Shown here in pieces: positions 1 to 7,886 of a stretch of DNA of 17,399 bases (positions are counted from its first letter, which is position 1; the number at the start of each line of letters is the position of its first letter). Under the pieces are notes generated by a model. That model saw only the letters and a program-made list of their open reading frames with translations. It was not told where the DNA came from and made no database searches. A program made the position numbers and the translations under genes. The stretch is from DATJGR01 sp035494855 (GTDB lineage: Bacteria; Pseudomonadota; Gammaproteobacteria; Pseudomonadales; Azotimanducaceae). The stretch covers positions 1-17,399 of the forward strand of contig DATJGR010000124.1 in assembly GCA_035494855.1 (NCBI GenBank), given 5' to 3'.

Positions 1-1
1 G

Positions 2-553
2 CGCGGCCGCGGCGTGATGCTGATCGGCGCGCATTTTTCCACGCTCGATCTGGCCGGTGCGCTGCTGTCACGAGCGGTCGACCTCGACGTCATCTACCGC
101 TACAACAAGAACCCGGTGATCGAGTGGGCGATGCGTCATGGACGCGAACGCCGTTTCAGGGAAGTCATCGAACGCAGCGACACGCGCGCCGTGCTCACGC
201 GTTTGAAGGGCGGACACACCATCTGGTATGCCGCCGACCAGGACTACGGCCGCAAGGTATCCATCTTCGCGCCATTCTTCGGCGTTCCGGCGGCAACCAT
301 CACGGCAGCGTCGCGATTCGCGCGATTCAACTCGTCTCCGGCCGTTTTCATCAGTCATTTCCGCGACGCGGCGACGCGCACGTGGTCGCTCCACTTACGC
401 GAGATCGAAGAATTCCCCAGCTCCGACGAAGTCGAGGACGCGCGCCGCAACAACGACGCGATCGAACGCGAGATCAGACGTCACCCAGACCAGTACCTGT
501 GGTTGCATCGGCGCTTCAAGACGCGCCCGGAAGGTGAGCCGCGTCCGTACTGA
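2..553 (+). CDS. lpxL: Lipid A late acyltransferase, LpxL/HtrB family (3' part only)
   Basis: This is the C-terminal part (about 183 residues) of a lysophospholipid-acyltransferase-like enzyme that adds a secondary fatty acid from acyl-ACP to Kdo-lipid A at the inner membrane. The 5' end lies outside the window, so the true start is not visible; the in-frame GTG at 14 and ATG at 17 fall inside a conserved motif and are not starts. The sequence shows GAHFSTLD, the family HX4D/E catalytic dyad, then DQDYG and FAPFFGVPAATIT, and the family-typical ending QYLWLHRRFKTRPEGEP. Full family members are about 300 residues, so roughly the last 60% is present. Its stop (551-553) lies inside the 3' end of the convergent glycosyltransferase gene. 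LpxL, LpxM and LpxP paralogues cannot be told apart from this fragment, so the symbol is a family-level call. Its job fits the neighbouring LPS core genes. Confidence 0.9.
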   Translation, partial: RGRGVMLIGAHFSTLDLAGALLSRAVDLDVIYRYNKNPVIEWAMRHGRERRFREVIERSDTRAVLTRLKGGHTIWYAADQDYGRKVSIFAPFFGVPAATITAASRFARFNSSPAVFISHFRDAATRTWSLHLREIEEFPSSDEVEDARRNNDAIEREIRRHPDQYLWLHRRFKTRPEGEPRPY

Positions 554-1607
554 GCAGCGTCCGATAACGCGCTGCCACTGCCTCGACCGAGAACAGCTCC
601 ACCGCGCGCCTGCGCTGCATTTCGGACAGCGCCGCGCGTTCGCGCGGCAACAACGCGGCGCAGCGCTTCAACGCGGCCGTTACCGACGCCGGCGTGTCGT
701 CGACGAAATAGAGTCCCTCCGGGCCCAGCACGCTGCGCGGGCCCGGCACGTCGGAACATACGGCGGGAACGCCCGCCAGCATCGATTCGAGCAGCGCCAT
801 GCCGAACGCTTCGTCCCGCGTCGACGCGACGACGATCGCATCGAACGCCGCGGCATATCGCGACGCCTCGGCAACGTTACCGGCGAAGTGAACGCGCCCC
901 GCCACCCCCAATTGCGTCGCCAACGACTCCAATGCGCCGCGCAGTGCGCCATCGCCCACGAACGTCAGATGGAATTCCTCGTCCAACCCGGCGAGACCTT
1001 CGAGCGCCAGGTGCGGTCGCTTCTTCGGGTGCAACCGGCCAACGACCCCGATCAGTCGCGCGCCCGCCGGCGCTTCGAGACATTCGCGGGCTGTCTCACG
1101 CGGCAGCAGCGAGGCGTCGAAGCGTGCCACGTCGACCGGATTCGGCAAGACGAGCGTGTGCGCCGCCGGCACGCCGTATCGCCGTATCTCATCCGCCACC
1201 GCCTCCGATACGCCCGCCCAAAGCACGTCGTTCGCGAACAAACGTCTGCGCCATCGGCGCCGCCACCGCGCGAGCATGCCGAATTCGTGCGCCACCGTCA
1301 CGAGCGTCGCTCCGGGGAAACTGGCGCGTGCGCGCGTGGCCACCTGATGTGCGCGATACCGGTGCGCCAGCACGAGTCGGTATCCACGATCAGCGACCGC
1401 CTCCCGCAGGCGCGCCGTCATCCGATGCGCTCCGCGCTCGATTCCCAGGTAGGTCGCATCGTTCCAACGCTCGCCTCGAGGGGCGCCGAGGTAGATCGTA
1501 TCCACCTCCATCCCCGCTTGCTCGAGCGCGGCAGCATGGTTCCGGCACAAGTCGAGAAACGGCGGATGGTCGTTCGGGCAGATTTGCAACGCGCGCGGTT
1601 GCGTCAT
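516..1607 (-). CDS. GT4-family glycosyltransferase, probable LPS core (WapH-like)
   Basis: This 363-residue GT-B fold glycosyltransferase is probably a retaining, cytoplasmic-face enzyme that adds a core sugar from a nucleotide-sugar donor. The N-terminal acceptor domain begins PRALQICPNDHPPFLDL and contains LVLAHRYRAHQVA. The C-terminal donor domain has VVGRLHPKKRP (about 188-197), whose basic residues suit the donor phosphates, followed by the GT4 EX7E motif (E266 and E274, in RDEAFGMALLES). The ATG at 1607 was chosen because it overlaps the stop of the upstream carbamoyltransferase as ATGA and begins the recognisable domain, although the frame stays open to 2543. It is the last gene of the operon. 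Position and N-terminal style resemble WapH (PA5004) of the Pseudomonas core locus, but donor and acceptor sugars cannot be read from the sequence. The gene ends 38 nt inside the convergent acyltransferase gene. Confidence 0.88.
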   Translation of the reverse strand: MTQPRALQICPNDHPPFLDLCRNHAAALEQAGMEVDTIYLGAPRGERWNDATYLGIERGAHRMTARLREAVADRGYRLVLAHRYRAHQVATRARASFPGATLVTVAHEFGMLARWRRRWRRRLFANDVLWAGVSEAVADEIRRYGVPAAHTLVLPNPVDVARFDASLLPRETARECLEAPAGARLIGVVGRLHPKKRPHLALEGLAGLDEEFHLTFVGDGALRGALESLATQLGVAGRVHFAGNVAEASRYAAAFDAIVVASTRDEAFGMALLESMLAGVPAVCSDVPGPRSVLGPEGLYFVDDTPASVTAALKRCAALLPRERAALSEMQRRRAVELFSVEAVAARYRTLLSTDAAHLPGAS

Positions 1608-3331
1608 CGTCGCTTCGTCACGAGCAGGTCTTCCAGGACGAGATACTCGAGATCGGAGCCGACGAACATCGCCAGGGCGTCGGCGGGCGTGCACACGATC
1701 GGCTCGCCTTGTCGGTTCAGCGAAGTGTTCAGCACCACGGCATCGCCGGTCAGCGCCTCCATCTGCTCGAGCAACGCGTAGTAACGCGGATTCGTTGCCT
1801 GCTCCACCACCTGGACCCGGGCCGTACCGTCGCGATGCACCACTTCGGGGATGCGCCGCTTCCAGCTCTCCGCGACGTCGAACGTGATCGTCATGAACGG
1901 TGCGGGGTGATGCGACTGGATGACCTGTGGTGCGACCCGATCGAGCACGCTCGGGCAGAACGGCCGCCACCGCTCCCTGAACTTGATCTGCGCATTGATG
2001 CGATCGGCGATTCCGGCAACGCTCGGACAACCGAGAATGCTGCGCGCCCCGAGCGCTCGCGGACCGAACTCCATTCGCCCCTGGAACCACGCCACGGGAT
2101 TGCCCTCTGCGAGGAGCCGCGCAGTTTCCCGCGGCACGTCTTCGAGCCGAACGCTCTCCAACGGCGCCGCAATGGCGCGCAGCGCGCGCTCGCACTCGTC
2201 GGTTGAAAACACCGGTCCCAGATACGCATGCCGCATTCGCGAGAGTTTCTCGCCGCACCCGGCTGCGACGTACGTCGCGGCGCCTAGAGCGGTCCCTGAA
2301 TCTCCGGCGGCCGGCTGGACGAACAGCTCTTTCACATCGGCGCGGGCGATCAGGCGCTGATTCAGCTTCACGTTCAGCGCGCCGCCGCCGGCGAACGCGA
2401 GCTTGCCTGTCTCGGCGAGGATGGCCCCGAGATGCGTGTCGACCAGGTGCAGACACGTGTCTTCGAAAAGCTTCTGCAACGAAGCGGCGTAATGCACGAA
2501 CGGCTCGTCGAGCGACTCGTCCGTGCGGCGCGGACCCAGCCAATCGACCAGCTTCCGGCTGAAGTAGTAGCCGACGCCGTCTTCACGATAGCGCCGCAGG
2601 CCCACGGTGTTGACGTATCGGGTATCCACTTCCACTTCGCCGCGTACCGGGCGGAACAGGCGCGACAGATCGTGTCGGGCGGCGTCGCCGTATGGCGCCA
2701 TGCCCATCACCTTGTACTCGCCGTCGAGCATCTCGAAGCCGAGATACTCCGTCATCGCGCCATAGACACCGGAGATCGAGTCGGGATCGTACAGTTCCTT
2801 GATCTTGTGGATGCGCCCACCTTCACCGTAGCCGAAGAACGTCGTGGCGTATTCGCCCTTGCCGTCTACGCCCAGAATCGCGGTGCGTTCGGTGAAGCCC
2901 GAGAGGTGATAGGAGCTCGACGCGTGTGCGAGGTGATGCTCCACCGGTACGAACCGCGTGGTCGACCAATCGATGCCGAGCGCGGTACCCATCACCAGCA
3001 CGCGTCCGCGATTGCGCCGATAGCGTCGGTTGCCGTTCAACAACGCGTCGAGCGCGCGATCGGGCGCGTACCAGTGCCGCTTCGCATAGTGCCAGCGCGC
3101 CGGCGAACCGAGCCCGATCGGCGCATACGGATACGCCACGATGTCGATGTCGCGCGCGTCGATACCCGCGAATGCGAGACAGAAACGGGCCGCGTTCAAC
3201 GGCATCCGGTTCTTCGCGTGCTTCTCCCGGATGAAGCGCTCTTCTTCGGCCGCGGCGACGATCTCGCCGTCGATCAGCAATGCTGCCGACGCATCGTGAT
3301 TCAGCGCTCCGGATAGCCCCAGAATGATCAT
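1604..3331 (-). CDS. wapO: Carbamoyltransferase, NodU/CmcH family (probable LPS heptose carbamoylation)
   Basis: This 575-residue O-carbamoyltransferase belongs to the family that uses carbamoyl phosphate and ATP through a carbamoyl-adenylate intermediate. The N-terminal Kae1-like domain starts IILGLSGALNHDASAALL and carries the metal-binding histidine cluster EHHLAHASSSYH (H132, H133, H136), VDGKGEY (155-161), AFAGGGALN (312-320) and GDSGTALGAA (343-352). The C-terminal domain shows EFGPRALGARSILG (421-434), the RWRPFCPSVLD stretch and LNTSLNRQGEPIV (534-546), all family hallmarks. The ATG at 3331 overlaps the upstream kinase stop as ATGA, which indicates translational coupling. In Pseudomonas aeruginosa the gene at this point of the core locus (WapO, PA5005) carbamoylates heptose II. 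The same role here is inferred from synteny; family membership is near certain, while the symbol and acceptor are less so. Confidence 0.93.
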   Translation of the reverse strand: MIILGLSGALNHDASAALLIDGEIVAAAEEERFIREKHAKNRMPLNAARFCLAFAGIDARDIDIVAYPYAPIGLGSPARWHYAKRHWYAPDRALDALLNGNRRYRRNRGRVLVMGTALGIDWSTTRFVPVEHHLAHASSSYHLSGFTERTAILGVDGKGEYATTFFGYGEGGRIHKIKELYDPDSISGVYGAMTEYLGFEMLDGEYKVMGMAPYGDAARHDLSRLFRPVRGEVEVDTRYVNTVGLRRYREDGVGYYFSRKLVDWLGPRRTDESLDEPFVHYAASLQKLFEDTCLHLVDTHLGAILAETGKLAFAGGGALNVKLNQRLIARADVKELFVQPAAGDSGTALGAATYVAAGCGEKLSRMRHAYLGPVFSTDECERALRAIAAPLESVRLEDVPRETARLLAEGNPVAWFQGRMEFGPRALGARSILGCPSVAGIADRINAQIKFRERWRPFCPSVLDRVAPQVIQSHHPAPFMTITFDVAESWKRRIPEVVHRDGTARVQVVEQATNPRYYALLEQMEALTGDAVVLNTSLNRQGEPIVCTPADALAMFVGSDLEYLVLEDLLVTKRR

Positions 3332-4761
3332 CGGGTCTTGCGCGCCGCCACATTCGGGGTCAACCGCTCGAACGCCCGCGTCAACGCCGCGCGAATCGTC
3401 GCGCTGTCATTCCAGTTCGCGATGAAGCGTTCGAGGTCGCGCGCGATTCCGCGGCGCAAGCCCGCTTGCGTACGCGGCGCGCGCATCGCGTCGAGATCGA
3501 TCAGATGGATGACTCCGCCCACATCGACGAAATTCGTCGCTTTTGTATCGCCGTGCACCAGGCCAGCGTGCGCCAGGTCGGCGAACAGCGTTACAAGCGC
3601 CTGAATGTGTTTGTTGGCGAATCGTTCGCGCAGGTCGACACCACCGACGTCGCGCATCACCAGATACGCATCACGCCGCATCGGACCGAGTCGGCGCTCG
3701 ATCAACGCGATCGGCTTGAACGTGGCGATGCCCAGCATCCGCAAACGATGCGCGTTCTGCCACGCGCGCTGGGCCCGCGTCGGGCGCCACATCCGCCCCA
3801 TCGCGTGCTGCCACGACTTGATGTTGTAACGCTTCACCACGAACGCTTCACCATCCACGTAGAGACGCGCCACCGTCGCGGTGTTTCCGGCCTTGATCAC
3901 GAAACCGCGCTCGAACTGCGCGTCGATGTCTTCGAGCATCGCCGCGACCACGCCTTTGAACGACGCGCGGTCGCAAACGAGGAACCGGTCGAAACGCCGC
4001 TCAGCGTGGAACTCGCTGCAGTCTCGCAATACCTTGCGCAGGTAGTGGCGCACGCGGGCGCGTCTCGCGCGATGCACTGCTTCGATGAGCTCGCCGCCGT
4101 CCGCGTCGATGGTCTTGTAGCCGCGCGCAACCGAATATGCATGCCATGCGGCGACGAAGCCGGCCTCGGCGCGAATCCTGAACTGCGCGAGAAACAGCGC
4201 GACGTTGCGGATGCTCGCGCGCGGCGACAGCGGTTTGTCGGTTCCCATGCCGCTGACTGCGCCGCCATCGACTAGAAAGAGTCCGCGATCGGTGCGCAGC
4301 ACATTGCCGAGGTGAAGGTCGTTCTGCACGATCCCGTGCTGGTGCAAACGCGCCAGCATCGTCATCGTTTGCGCCAGATCCGCGTCGTCAGCGGGCACGG
4401 CGTTCGGGAGAAACTCGAACAGCAACGCTTCGCCGCCCCCGGTCAGCGTGCCACTGCCGACAATCTCGGGCGTTGCGACTCCGGCGCGCACGAACGCCGC
4501 CTGACCGCGCTCTTCCCACTGTCGCTCCACCGACGCGCGCGGACCGACGAAGAATTTCGCTAGCACCGTGCGGCGGTCGGCGACCGCGCGCGCTACGACG
4601 CGCCGTCCGGGCAGAACCCGCAGGACCGCATCGCAATGCAGCGTTACGGTTCCCGTAGCGCCCATCAGCGATACGTCGAATTTCTCCGGCAGCGCGCGGC
4701 CGAGTCGCGCCATGTCGGCACCGGTCAGCAGCACCGCCGAAGCGGCTTCGACGTCAGTCAT
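3328..4761 (-). CDS. Tandem double kinase of the LPS-kinase (WaaP/InaA-like) superfamily
   Basis: This 477-residue protein contains two kinase-like units in one chain. Unit 1 has a beta3-type lysine in TVLAKFF (K69), a catalytic-loop equivalent QNDLHLGN (D148, N153, with Q instead of the usual H) and a DFG-like VDGG (D165). Unit 2 has FVVKRYN (K310), VHGDTKATN (D405, K407, N410) and LIDLD (D422, D424). Both units therefore keep lysine, loop aspartate, asparagine and metal aspartate, so both may be active. It most resembles the large PA5006-type protein of the Pseudomonas core locus, which sits in the same position next to the carbamoyltransferase. Phosphorylation of core heptoses is inferred; no specific site can be assigned. 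I prefer the ATG at 4761, which overlaps the waaP stop by 8 nt, over the in-frame GTG at 4770. The smaller kinases found beside it in Pseudomonas (WapP, WapQ) are absent here. Confidence 0.85.
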   Translation of the reverse strand: MTDVEAASAVLLTGADMARLGRALPEKFDVSLMGATGTVTLHCDAVLRVLPGRRVVARAVADRRTVLAKFFVGPRASVERQWEERGQAAFVRAGVATPEIVGSGTLTGGGEALLFEFLPNAVPADDADLAQTMTMLARLHQHGIVQNDLHLGNVLRTDRGLFLVDGGAVSGMGTDKPLSPRASIRNVALFLAQFRIRAEAGFVAAWHAYSVARGYKTIDADGGELIEAVHRARRARVRHYLRKVLRDCSEFHAERRFDRFLVCDRASFKGVVAAMLEDIDAQFERGFVIKAGNTATVARLYVDGEAFVVKRYNIKSWQHAMGRMWRPTRAQRAWQNAHRLRMLGIATFKPIALIERRLGPMRRDAYLVMRDVGGVDLRERFANKHIQALVTLFADLAHAGLVHGDTKATNFVDVGGVIHLIDLDAMRAPRTQAGLRRGIARDLERFIANWNDSATIRAALTRAFERLTPNVAARKTR

Positions 4762-5593
4762 CGAATACACCCGGCACGTAACGATCTGTCACCAGACCCT
4801 TGCGCTGACCTTTGCGATACAGCGTGACTGCGCGGCGCTGCACGCGCGACCAGAAGCTACGGTTCTCCTTCAATGCGACTCGCAAAGGACGCCCCTCATA
4901 AGCGCGAATGAAGCGCAGTCTGTCGCGGCGCGTGATGGGCAGCTCGAGACACCAGAACAGCAGTGCGGCCAGATCCCTAACGAGCCAACGCGGGGGAATT
5001 CTGCGGCGTAACTGAGCTCGATGCAGGTCGATCAGCGACAACGACACTTTGCCCAGCTTCAGCTGTTTCTCGTCGACGAGCAGGTGATAAAGGTAGTAGT
5101 CGCGATGCACGACGCCCGCGCGATGCATCGCCCGCGTCAACTCGGCCACAGCCGTGATCAATTGACGCTTGAACGCAGGCGAGGGCGGAGCGTCGTGCCA
5201 GTTCTTCGCCAGCGTCGACAGACTGACGTGGTCCGTCAGCTCGTCGCAGACGATGAAGGACTGGCGCGTGGCAGGGCTGCGGCCGCGGATGCCGTACGCG
5301 GCTGGCGCTGGCGTCGATACGCCGAAGCGCGGCAACAGCAGGCACGCGTGGTACTCGTTGCTCGCGTCGATCACCGGCCGTCGCAGCACGAGCAGGTTCT
5401 TCAGAATCTCGCGCCAGCCTACGCCTACGTGGATCTTTGCAAAATAGCTGCGGCCGGCCGCCTCGAAGCGCAGCGTGCGACGCACCGAAACGTCTCTGAA
5501 CACTTCACCTTCGAGTCGCGCGACGCGCTCGAACGGATCGTCGCCGCGCCACGCCGCGGCGAGGTCGTCACGCAGATACAGTGTGTCGGTCAT
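4754..5593 (-). CDS. waaP: LPS core heptose I kinase WaaP
   Basis: This 279-residue protein kinase-like enzyme phosphorylates heptose I of the inner core with ATP on the cytoplasmic side. It shows the WaaP-typical opening LYLRDDLAAAWRGDDPFERV, a beta3 lysine in SYFAKIH (K53), GWREILKNLL, the catalytic loop VHRDYYLYHLL (H163, R164, D165) and the metal-binding LSLIDLHRAQ (D189). The WaaP-specific RDLAAL and ITRRDRLRFIRAY stretches follow. The length is close to Pseudomonas WaaP (about 270 residues). The start at ATG 5593 is decided by a GGAG six bases upstream; the longer open frame to 5644 adds only an unlike N-terminus. The gene starts 26 nt inside the WaaG-fusion gene and ends 8 nt inside the next kinase gene. 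In Pseudomonas aeruginosa WaaP is required for outer-membrane integrity and viability, which I do not extrapolate here. Confidence 0.95.
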   Translation of the reverse strand: MTDTLYLRDDLAAAWRGDDPFERVARLEGEVFRDVSVRRTLRFEAAGRSYFAKIHVGVGWREILKNLLVLRRPVIDASNEYHACLLLPRFGVSTPAPAAYGIRGRSPATRQSFIVCDELTDHVSLSTLAKNWHDAPPSPAFKRQLITAVAELTRAMHRAGVVHRDYYLYHLLVDEKQLKLGKVSLSLIDLHRAQLRRRIPPRWLVRDLAALLFWCLELPITRRDRLRFIRAYEGRPLRVALKENRSFWSRVQRRAVTLYRKGQRKGLVTDRYVPGVFDD

Positions 5594-7886
5594 CGTCCGC
5601 TCCGACGTCGAGCCGATTGCGACGCATCGACACCGGCCCGGCAACCGCGGTGATGAACTCCGCGGCGCGCGAAGGCCTGCTGTACAGATCGGCGGTTCGG
5701 CCGAACTCGATGCCGTTGCGACGCCACCGATGGCGCTGCGTCGCGTCTGCCAATGCCTCGGCCACCATACCGTTGAACGCGTCCTGCCGGAACGGACTCT
5801 CCATCACGCGTCCGGCCTCGGCACGCGTGACGACCCCTGCGTGTCCGCAGACGTCGGTAGAAATCGACGGCAAGCCGGCGACCATCGCCTCCAGCAGCAC
5901 GCTGCCGCCGGGCTCGTATGACGCTGGATGCAGCAGCAGGTCTGCAGCCTGCAGAAAGCGCGGGATGTCGTCGCGTCCTTGCAACACGGTGAACCGGTCG
6001 CCGATCCGCAGTCGCTGTGCCATTCGAATGAAGCTGCGCGGATCGTCGTGACCGATCGCGATCAGTCGCGTGCGCCGCCTCACATCGTCGGGCAGTTGAG
6101 CCAACGCGATGAGCGATCGATCGAGACCGTTGTCGATGAACGCCGAACTGATCATCAGCAACAGATACTCGTCCGCACTCGCCCCGAGTTCGGCGCGCAT
6201 GTTCGCGCGCACCTCGTCGGCGTTGTCGGGTGCCATCCGGTCGCGACCGACGCCCGGCGGCAGCAGCACCATGCGTTCGGGGTTGGTCGCGTAGTGCCGT
6301 TCGAACGTCGCACGCTGATTCTCCGCGATCAGCATGATACGGGTGCGCGATCCGCGCCCGAATACCGCGCGCTCTGCATCGGCGAAGTAGCGATGGCGCG
6401 CGTTGTGCCAACGCGTCGGCTGCGTCTTGGCGGCGTAACATCCCTCGGTTGCGTAGTACACGTCGAGCCCGGCCATGGCGTGAAACCCGACGGAGCACAC
6501 GACCGGTTGCGCCGACAGCGCTTTTGCCACCCAGTTCGTGTAGCGGGCGTAACGCCGATGGTTGGCAATTCCGCGAGCGGGCACGATGATGACGTCCATG
6601 CCATCGGGTATGCGCCCTTCCCACGACAGCGCGTAGATGCGGATCCGGTAACCCTGCTCCTGGCAGCGCAGCGCAATGCGCATAAAGTCGCGCTGCATGC
6701 CGCCGTGCGGCAGATAGTTCAGCAGGCAGAACGCCATCTCCGGCTTCGGCGTGGGCCGCCGATAACGTCCGCTCGCGAATGCCTCGAGGCGGTCGACCGC
6801 GGTTTCGACCAATCGATAGATGTCGGGTCGGTTGCCGAACGCAATGCCGTTCTGCCGCCAACGATCGCGCTCGGGCGACGTCAGCAGCTCGACCAGCTTG
6901 TCGTCGAGCGCCAGCTGCTCGTACGGAATGTGGACGATCAGCCCCGCGTTCGCCTGTTCGACGTACTGCGCATAGCCGCAATTCTCTGTGACGAGCACCG
7001 GCAGGCCCGCGATCATCGCCTCGAGGATCACCGTGCCGGTGTTCTCGTCGTACGCCGGCAGGAGCAGTGCGTCGGCCGAGAACAGGAAGCGCGGTACGTC
7101 TTCGCGACCGCTGAAAAACGTAATGCGATCGGTTAGGCCGAGCCTGGCAATGCGTTTCTCGAACGGTTTCGCGTTGTCTTCGCCGACGACGAACAGCCGG
7201 CTCGCGCGCCGCAGCGCATCCGGCAGCGCCGCGAACGCCTCGATCGCGCGATCGAGACCTTTCTTGATGAATCCCGACCCGACGAACAACAACAGCCGCT
7301 CGTCGTCGCCGATCTGAAACTCGCGTCGAAACGCGCGGCGGACGTCCGCGCGATCGACACTTGCGCGCCGGCTGCGATCGATGCCCGGCGGCAAAGGATG
7401 CAACCGCTCCCACTGCGTTCCGTAGTGACGGCGGAACAGGGGCGTCTGCACTTCCGAGATCGTCAGAATCTCGGTTTCGCTGTCGCGGCCGAATACCGCG
7501 CGCTCGAAGTTCGAGAACAACCGGTACCGCGGCGACAACCGATACAGCCAGTTGCGCTGCGTCTGCGACTTCTCTTCGTAGCAGGAGTCGCCAGCGTAGT
7601 AGACGTCGATGCCCGGCATCTTGTTCATTCCCACCACGAGATCGACCGGGTATTCGCGCAGGTGTTCTGCCACCCATTGCGCAAAGCGCGCGTAGCGCGT
7701 GTGGTTCGTCAGCCCTTTCACAGGGGTCACCACCACGTCGACGCCGTCCATTGGCGGGCCTTCCCAGCTCAACGTGTACACGCGCACCGTGTGTCCGCGC
7801 GAGAGGTTTTCGCGTGCGATGCGTTCGAGGTCCCTGGAGATGCCGCCGAACGGGAAGTATTTGAAAAGGCAGAACGCGATCTTCAC
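5568..7886 (-). CDS. waaG: Fused tandem WaaG-WaaG GT4 glycosyltransferase
   Basis: A single uninterrupted frame of 772 residues contains two full WaaG-type GT-B domains; WaaG normally has about 374 residues and adds the first hexose to heptose II. Domain 1 (about 1-372) begins KIAFCLFKYFPFGG and has NKMPGIDVYYAGDSCY (88-103), GSGFIKKGLDR (203-213) and EX7E (E281, E289). Domain 2 (about 383-747) begins MAFCLLNYLPHGG and has HAMAGLDVYYATEGCY, SSAFIDNGLDR (580-590) and EX7E (E658, E666). About half of the first 50 aligned positions are identical between the two by hand count. Domain 1 looks canonical; domain 2 has DN where domain 1 has KK in the phosphate-binding loop. The start is the GTG at 7886, overlapping the waaC stop as GTGA and giving the canonical WaaG N-terminus. 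A short tail (750-772) overlaps waaP. An ATG at 6737 opens domain 2, but GGAG touches it directly, so independent initiation looks unlikely. Confidence 0.92.
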   Translation of the reverse strand: MKIAFCLFKYFPFGGISRDLERIARENLSRGHTVRVYTLSWEGPPMDGVDVVVTPVKGLTNHTRYARFAQWVAEHLREYPVDLVVGMNKMPGIDVYYAGDSCYEEKSQTQRNWLYRLSPRYRLFSNFERAVFGRDSETEILTISEVQTPLFRRHYGTQWERLHPLPPGIDRSRRASVDRADVRRAFRREFQIGDDERLLLFVGSGFIKKGLDRAIEAFAALPDALRRASRLFVVGEDNAKPFEKRIARLGLTDRITFFSGREDVPRFLFSADALLLPAYDENTGTVILEAMIAGLPVLVTENCGYAQYVEQANAGLIVHIPYEQLALDDKLVELLTSPERDRWRQNGIAFGNRPDIYRLVETAVDRLEAFASGRYRRPTPKPEMAFCLLNYLPHGGMQRDFMRIALRCQEQGYRIRIYALSWEGRIPDGMDVIIVPARGIANHRRYARYTNWVAKALSAQPVVCSVGFHAMAGLDVYYATEGCYAAKTQPTRWHNARHRYFADAERAVFGRGSRTRIMLIAENQRATFERHYATNPERMVLLPPGVGRDRMAPDNADEVRANMRAELGASADEYLLLMISSAFIDNGLDRSLIALAQLPDDVRRRTRLIAIGHDDPRSFIRMAQRLRIGDRFTVLQGRDDIPRFLQAADLLLHPASYEPGGSVLLEAMVAGLPSISTDVCGHAGVVTRAEAGRVMESPFRQDAFNGMVAEALADATQRHRWRRNGIEFGRTADLYSRPSRAAEFITAVAGPVSMRRNRLDVGADDDRHTVSA
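5600..5603 (-). promoter_or_regulatory. Ribosome binding site of waaP
   Basis: GGAG lies 6 nt before ATG 5593, inside the 3' end of the waaG-fusion gene. It decides the waaP start in favour of the M-T-D-T-L N-terminus over the longer in-frame extension. Confidence 0.7.

Noticed and set aside
554..575. Inverted repeat GCAGCG ... CGCTGC with a 10-nt loop just after the acyltransferase stop
   Set aside because: The stem is only 6 bp, no T tract follows on either strand, and it lies within glycosyltransferase coding sequence, so I do not call it a terminator.
228..1781. A 517-codon plus-strand open frame across the acyltransferase end and the glycosyltransferase
   Set aside because: Its translation is low-complexity and arginine-rich, with no motif, while both overlapping genes have clear family motifs.
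5568..6737. Independent translation of WaaG domain 2 from ATG 6737
   Set aside because: GGAG is directly adjacent to this ATG rather than 5-9 nt away, and no stop separates it from domain 1, so a fused product is the simpler reading. Ribosome profiling could reopen the question.
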